From NCBI GenBank assembly GCA_013329085.1, contig DUKX01000084.1, positions 3,355-20,860 on the forward strand: a stretch of DNA of 17,506 nt. Direction: 5' to 3'. Position 1 is the stretch's first letter; the number at the start of each line of letters is the position of its first letter. Source of the stretch: Methanofastidiosum sp. Lineage in GTDB: Archaea > Methanobacteriota_B > Thermococci > Methanofastidiosales > Methanofastidiosaceae. The notes under the pieces were generated by a model that saw only the letters and a list, made by a program, of their open reading frames with translations, made no database searches and was not told the origin of the DNA. Of the stretch, positions 14,882 to 17,506 are shown piece by piece. The translations under genes and the position numbers were made by a program.

Positions 14882-14892
14882 AATTTATATCT
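14882..14892. promoter_or_regulatory. TATA box for rnpB, readable on both strands
   Basis: AATTTATATCT lies about 26 bases before the 5' end of the RNase P RNA, the right place for its TATA box. On the other strand it reads AGATATAAATT and could serve the divergent glycosyltransferase gene, initiating near its second ATG (14862-14864). The gap between the two genes is only 37 bases, so a shared element is likely. Confidence 0.5.
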
Positions 14893-14913
14893 TCAACGTT
14901 ATTAAGTTATTGT

Positions 14914-15218
14914 GTGGGCGGAATATTGGCTTCCCTTAGGGGAGGAAGCTCCATCCACCTGATCAGGATGTGGCATCGAAAGATGCTTGGAGAAATCCAA
15001 GGTAAAGGAACAGAAAAAAACGGCCTTTGTCTGATGAAAATGATGTAGACGGAATCTGGCAACAAATTCCAAAACTACTGAGAAGGCATAGGAAACGGTG
15101 GAATACCTTCCCACATGGTGCAAGACCAAACTAAAACCGATGAAACCTGGTCTGAGGTTTGTGGTAGGTCGCTTAGTTTAATGCCAATATTACAAAAGAT
15201 GGGCTATAATCCGCCCAC
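14914..15218 (+). ncRNA. rnpB: RNase P RNA (archaeal)
   Basis: The catalytic RNA of RNase P matures tRNA 5' ends. The ends pair perfectly as helix P1: GTGGGCGGA (14914-14922) with TCCGCCCAC (15210-15218). P2 follows at once: ATATTGGC (14923-14930) with GCCAATAT (15183-15190). A minimal P3 (CTTCCC-TTA-GGGGAG) precedes the conserved GAGGAAGCTCC (CR I), whose AGCTC pairs with GGGCT (15201-15205) as the P4 pseudoknot. Other conserved blocks are ACAGAAA (CR II), GCATAGGAAACGGTGGAA (CR IV) and ACAAAAGATGGGCTATAAT (CR V). About 305 nucleotides is normal for archaea. CR I reads GAAGCTCC rather than the common GAAAGTCC, with the P4 partner changed to match. The 3' end stops one base before the convergent ggps stop codon, so any trailer overlaps that gene. 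Confidence 0.9.
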
Positions 15219-15219
15219 T

Positions 15220-15954
15220 TTAACTTTTTATGGCTTTTATAATGTCAAAAAGTTTTTCTTTTTCTTTTTCAATAATAGTTCCTGTTACAAATATGTCTGC
15301 CCCTGCCATAGCAAGTTTCTTTGCGGATTCTGGAGATCTTATTCCGCCCCCTACAATTAAAGGTATATCAATAACCTTTTTTACAAGCCCCACCATTTCA
15401 GGAGTAACTGTTTCAGGGGCACCTGATCCTGCTTCAAGATAGACAAATCTCATCCCCAAGTATTGTGCAGCTAGTGAATACGCAGCGGCTATTTGAGGTT
15501 TTTTTCTAGGGATAAGATCAGCTTCCCCCATCCATCCTACTGTTTCACCTGGTTCAACTACTAAGTAACCAGTAGGTATAGGTTCGATTCCAGTTTTTTT
15601 TACTAGAAAACTTCCGAGAGCTTGAGATTTTGTGATAAAATAAGGATTTCTTGAATTCATATAAGACATGAAAAGGATTGCGTCTGCCTTGGGTGATACT
15701 TGAGCTACGCCTCCAGGAAAAATAATCACAGGGAGTTTTGTACTAGCTTTAATTGATTCTATCAAAATATCAAGATAATTGCCCAAAGTATGGGTAGAAC
15801 CACCTATCAATATAGCATCACTTCCGGCCTCTTCAGAAATTGTAGCTGCACTTTTTGCTTCGTCTATAGAGAAGCTATCAGGGTCAACTAAAGAAAAATG
15901 AAGTTTTTCCTTTTGTAATTTATCTAAAAGATATTTTTCTATTTTGCCTGTCAT
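15220..15954 (-). CDS. geranylgeranylglyceryl phosphate synthase
   Basis: GGGP synthase joins geranylgeranyl diphosphate to sn-glycerol-1-phosphate, making the first ether bond of archaeal membrane lipids. The 244-residue TIM-barrel protein carries the family motifs in order: SLVDPDS (21-27), ILIGGST (48-54), IIFPGG (77-82), SYMNSRNP (97-104), GYLVVEPGETVGWMG (129-143), the signature YLEAGSGAP (172-180), VGGGIRS (201-207) and AGADIFVTGTIIE (217-229). Its length matches group II enzymes. An in-frame GTG at 15963 is rejected as the start: that GTG belongs to AAAGGTG, which serves as SD for the ATG at 15954. The gene follows the PRC-barrel gene by 12 bases and probably shares its promoter. Its stop lies one base from the 3' end of the convergent RNase P RNA. 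Confidence 0.95.
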   Translation of the reverse strand: MTGKIEKYLLDKLQKEKLHFSLVDPDSFSIDEAKSAATISEEAGSDAILIGGSTHTLGNYLDILIESIKASTKLPVIIFPGGVAQVSPKADAILFMSYMNSRNPYFITKSQALGSFLVKKTGIEPIPTGYLVVEPGETVGWMGEADLIPRKKPQIAAAYSLAAQYLGMRFVYLEAGSGAPETVTPEMVGLVKKVIDIPLIVGGGIRSPESAKKLAMAGADIFVTGTIIEKEKEKLFDIIKAIKS

Positions 15955-15966
15955 TTTGAGCACCTT

Positions 15967-16197
15967 TTACATTCCAAGTTTTACTGAATCTTCTTTCTTA
16001 GCCCTTACAATAACGATGTCTCCAATAGCTGAAACATCTTTGAATCCAACTGCGATATTGTCTATGCCTTTTTCTTGTCCAACTGCTAGTCCAAAGACAA
16101 CCCCTTCTTTTACTTCAAGAATAATATCATTAATTATGCCTATGTACTCGCCTTTTGTATTATACAATTCGAGCCCATATAATTTAGAAATCCTCAT
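15967..16197 (-). CDS. PRC-barrel domain protein
   Basis: The 76-residue protein is a single PRC-barrel domain, a small beta-barrel related to the RimM ribosome-maturation domain. It begins MRISKLYGLELYNTKGEYIGIINDIILE, with the typical G-(K/L)-x-(V/I)-Y-(N/D)-x-x-G-x-x-(V/I)-G pattern, then VFGLAVGQEKGIDNIAVGFKDV and a final IVIVRAKKE strand. Archaea encode many such stand-alone proteins, often near ribosomal, RNA or membrane genes; their role is mostly unknown. ATG at 16197 is preceded by AGGG and by a TATA box at 16230-16240. It is the first gene of a two-gene unit with ggps, spaced so closely that the ggps ribosome site begins next to this stop codon. No function in lipid synthesis is implied beyond shared transcription. 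Confidence 0.85.
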   Translation of the reverse strand: MRISKLYGLELYNTKGEYIGIINDIILEVKEGVVFGLAVGQEKGIDNIAVGFKDVSAIGDIVIVRAKKEDSVKLGM

Positions 16198-16229
16198 GAA
16201 TATCCCTTTTACAGTTTTTCTTATAGGAG

Positions 16230-16240
16230 TTTATATATTT
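16230..16240 (-). promoter_or_regulatory. TATA box of the PRC-barrel-ggps unit
   Basis: Reverse-strand AAATATATAAA lies about 35 bases before the PRC-barrel ATG. Initiation about 25 bases downstream gives a leader of about 12 bases containing AGGG. Confidence 0.5.
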
Positions 16241-16296
16241 TTCTAGATATTTAATGCTATTTAGTTAGAATAATAGAAAGTGTAACTAAAAAATTA

Positions 16297-16330
16297 ATAT
16301 AAAAAAAGAATAATAGATTAATAATCTATT
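16297..16330 (-). terminator. hairpin plus T-run terminator of argF
   Basis: Directly at the last base of the argF stop codon begins an inverted repeat with nine-base arms, AATAGATTA (16312-16320) and TAATCTATT (16322-16330), around one central base. On the argF strand it is followed by ATTCTTTTTTTATATTAA. Hairpin plus T-run is a convincing terminator arrangement. Confidence 0.65.
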
Positions 16331-17247
16331 TACATTAAAAGTGCCATTACGGCTTTTTGTGCGTGGTTTCTGTTCTCGGCTTGATCAAGTACGACTGAAT
16401 GTGGTCCATCAACAACTTCATCAGTTATTTCTTCTCCCCTGTGTGCAGGCAGGCAGTGCATAACGATGCAGTCATCTTGGGCTTGTGATACTAATTTTTC
16501 GTTTACCTGATAAGGTTTGAATACTTTTACTCTGTCATCATGCTCTTTGTCTTTCCCCATACTTGCCCATACATCTGTATAAATTACATCTGCGCCTTTA
16601 ACACCTTTAGGATCGTTTGTTATTTCAAGTTTAAGTCCATCTTCTAGTGCCATTTTCTCAATTTGTTTGTCAGGTTCATAACCTTTTGGACAGACTACAG
16701 TCATATCCATTCCTACTTTTGCGGATCCAAACATTAGAGAATGGCAAACGTTATTTCCATCGCCGACAAATGCCAATTTAAGCCCTTTAAATTCTTGTTT
16801 CTTTTCTAGAATTGTTTCTAAATCGGCTAAGCATTGGCATGGATGTAAAAGGTCGGATAGACCATTTATAACTGGAACAGTTGAATGTTTACATAATTCT
16901 ATAATATTGTCATGGGAAAATACCCTCGCCATTATACCATCGCAGTAACGAGCTAGAACTGCGCCTGTGTCACCTACTGTTTCTCCTCTTCCCAATTGAA
17001 GATCTGTGGAGGATAAGTACAAGGCATGCCCCCCCAATTGTTTCATTCCTACTTCAAATGACACTCTTGTTCTCGTTGATGGTTTTTGGAATATCATTGC
17101 TAAAGTTTTACCATATAATAATTCGTGCTTCTCTCCAGTTTTCTGTTTAATCTTTAGAGTTTCAGCAGTTTTCAAAATTTGCCATATCTCTTCTTTCGTA
17201 AGGTCATGTAAAGAAGCAAGATGCTTACCTTTCATATTAACTACCAT
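16330..17247 (-). CDS. argF: ornithine carbamoyltransferase
   Basis: OTCase makes citrulline from ornithine and carbamoyl phosphate in arginine biosynthesis, working as a cytoplasmic trimer or higher oligomer. The 305-residue length is standard. The carbamoyl phosphate loop FQKPSTRTRVSFE is at 53-65, HPCQ at 135-138 (general catalytic loop), the ornithine-loop DVWASMG at 225-231, and HCLPAHRGEEI at 264-274, whose HCLP cysteine distinguishes OTCase from aspartate carbamoyltransferase. LGRGET (85-90) is also typical. ATG at 17247 has GGTGAT five bases upstream and a TATA box at 17281-17291, so it is a single-gene unit with its own promoter and terminator. No arginine repressor site was recognised. 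Confidence 0.96.
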   Translation of the reverse strand: MVVNMKGKHLASLHDLTKEEIWQILKTAETLKIKQKTGEKHELLYGKTLAMIFQKPSTRTRVSFEVGMKQLGGHALYLSSTDLQLGRGETVGDTGAVLARYCDGIMARVFSHDNIIELCKHSTVPVINGLSDLLHPCQCLADLETILEKKQEFKGLKLAFVGDGNNVCHSLMFGSAKVGMDMTVVCPKGYEPDKQIEKMALEDGLKLEITNDPKGVKGADVIYTDVWASMGKDKEHDDRVKVFKPYQVNEKLVSQAQDDCIVMHCLPAHRGEEITDEVVDGPHSVVLDQAENRNHAQKAVMALLM

Positions 17248-17280
17248 TTAGAATCACCGAATGAAGAAACTAAAAATGCT

Positions 17281-17291
17281 TTTTAAATATG
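17281..17291 (-). promoter_or_regulatory. TATA box of argF
   Basis: Reverse-strand CATATTTAAAA lies about 35 bases before the argF ATG; the predicted leader of about 12 bases carries the GGTGAT ribosome site (17253-17258). Confidence 0.5.
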
Positions 17292-17338
17292 ATGACCTTG
17301 GTGTAACAAATTTAACATTCATTGTTTTAAACTAAACA

Positions 17339-17506
17339 TTATTCAAGAGTTCGAAGATATGATCCTCTATCAATAACATTATTCAACATCTTTCCATCAA
17401 ATTTACCAATGCCAATCACTTCGTTTTTTATATTTGAAACTATTGTATATCCTTTTTTTGGTGGGTTCACCATATTCTTAACAAAAACATCCCGCCCATA
17501 TAAGAA
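17339..17506 (-). CDS. C-terminal fragment of a PUA-domain (NIP7-like) protein
   Basis: The reverse strand is open from the window edge to a TAA at 17339-17341, giving 55 residues: it begins FLYGRDVFVKNMV and continues through GYTIVSNIKNEVIGIGKFDG to DRGSYLRTLE. The opening LYGRDV, the NEVIGIGK strand and the final DRGSYLR match a C-terminal PUA RNA-binding domain, with most resemblance to NIP7-type ribosome-biogenesis proteins or related archaeal PUA proteins. The 5' part lies outside, so the full protein is not known. The 91-base gap to argF contains the argF promoter, so this gene belongs to a separate upstream unit. Confidence 0.6.
   Translation of the reverse strand, partial: FLYGRDVFVKNMVNPPKKGYTIVSNIKNEVIGIGKFDGKMLNNVIDRGSYLRTLE

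Noticed and set aside
14902..15360. Open frames on both strands across the 14902-15360 region
   Set aside because: Most of this region is RNase P RNA with paired P1, P2 and P4; the frames have no protein-family features and no ribosome sites, and the part beyond 15220 belongs to ggps.
15581..15591. GGTTCGATTCC resembling a tRNA T-loop
   Set aside because: It lies inside ggps coding sequence, and no acceptor, D or anticodon stem can be drawn around it.
15220..15963. GTG at 15963 as the ggps start
   Set aside because: The GTG is part of AAAGGTG, the ribosome site for ATG at 15954, and the extra residues are not typical of the family.

Overview
The window is archaeal and comes from a methanogen. 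It carries the first two thirds of mcrB (methyl-coenzyme M reductase beta subunit), the MCR-activating ATPase atwA (component A2), an archaeal PCNA, a Trm-G10-type tRNA methylase, geranylgeranylglyceryl phosphate synthase for archaeal ether lipids, an archaeosortase-like protein and an RNase P RNA. Promoters have archaeal TATA boxes, and the DNA is very AT-rich, above all between genes. The archaeosortase and an S-layer-like surface protein argue against the pseudomurein-walled Methanobacteriales. A low-GC lineage such as Methanofastidiosales or Methanococcales would fit, but the genus cannot be settled from sequence reading alone.

Layout. 1-893 (-): 5' part of mcrB with a structured leader upstream. 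1213-1989 (-): Mrp/NBP35 Fe-S carrier ATPase, preceded by the decayed C-terminus of a NifX/NifB-like gene. 2344-3404 (-): two overlapping half-size CHR (chromate-type) transporter genes, with similar dyads on both sides. 3536-5146 (+): atwA, divergent from the CHR pair. 5327-7078 (-): pcn followed with no gap by the tRNA methylase gene. 7145-12097 (-): a 1650-residue membrane-anchored surface protein with six extracellular repeats and a 470-residue cytoplasmic tail. 12260-13238 (-): minD coupled to a tiny membrane protein. 13362-13859 (+): archaeosortase-like protein, tail to tail with a GT4 glycosyltransferase (13848-14876, -). 14914-15218 (+): RNase P RNA, ending one base before the convergent ggps gene. 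15220-16197 (-): ggps behind a PRC-barrel gene. 16330-17247 (-): ornithine carbamoyltransferase. 17339-17506 (-): C-terminus of a PUA-domain protein.

How the genes relate. mcrB, the Fe-S carrier and atwA form a methanogenesis and MCR-maturation neighbourhood. pcn-trm, rnpB and the PUA gene are information-processing genes. minD, the small membrane protein, the giant surface protein, the archaeosortase and the glycosyltransferase look like a cell-envelope neighbourhood. I infer that a MinD-type ATPase may position or organise the giant surface protein through its cytoplasmic tail; this is the most promising candidate for an undescribed system here. No mobile element, CRISPR array or tRNA gene was seen.
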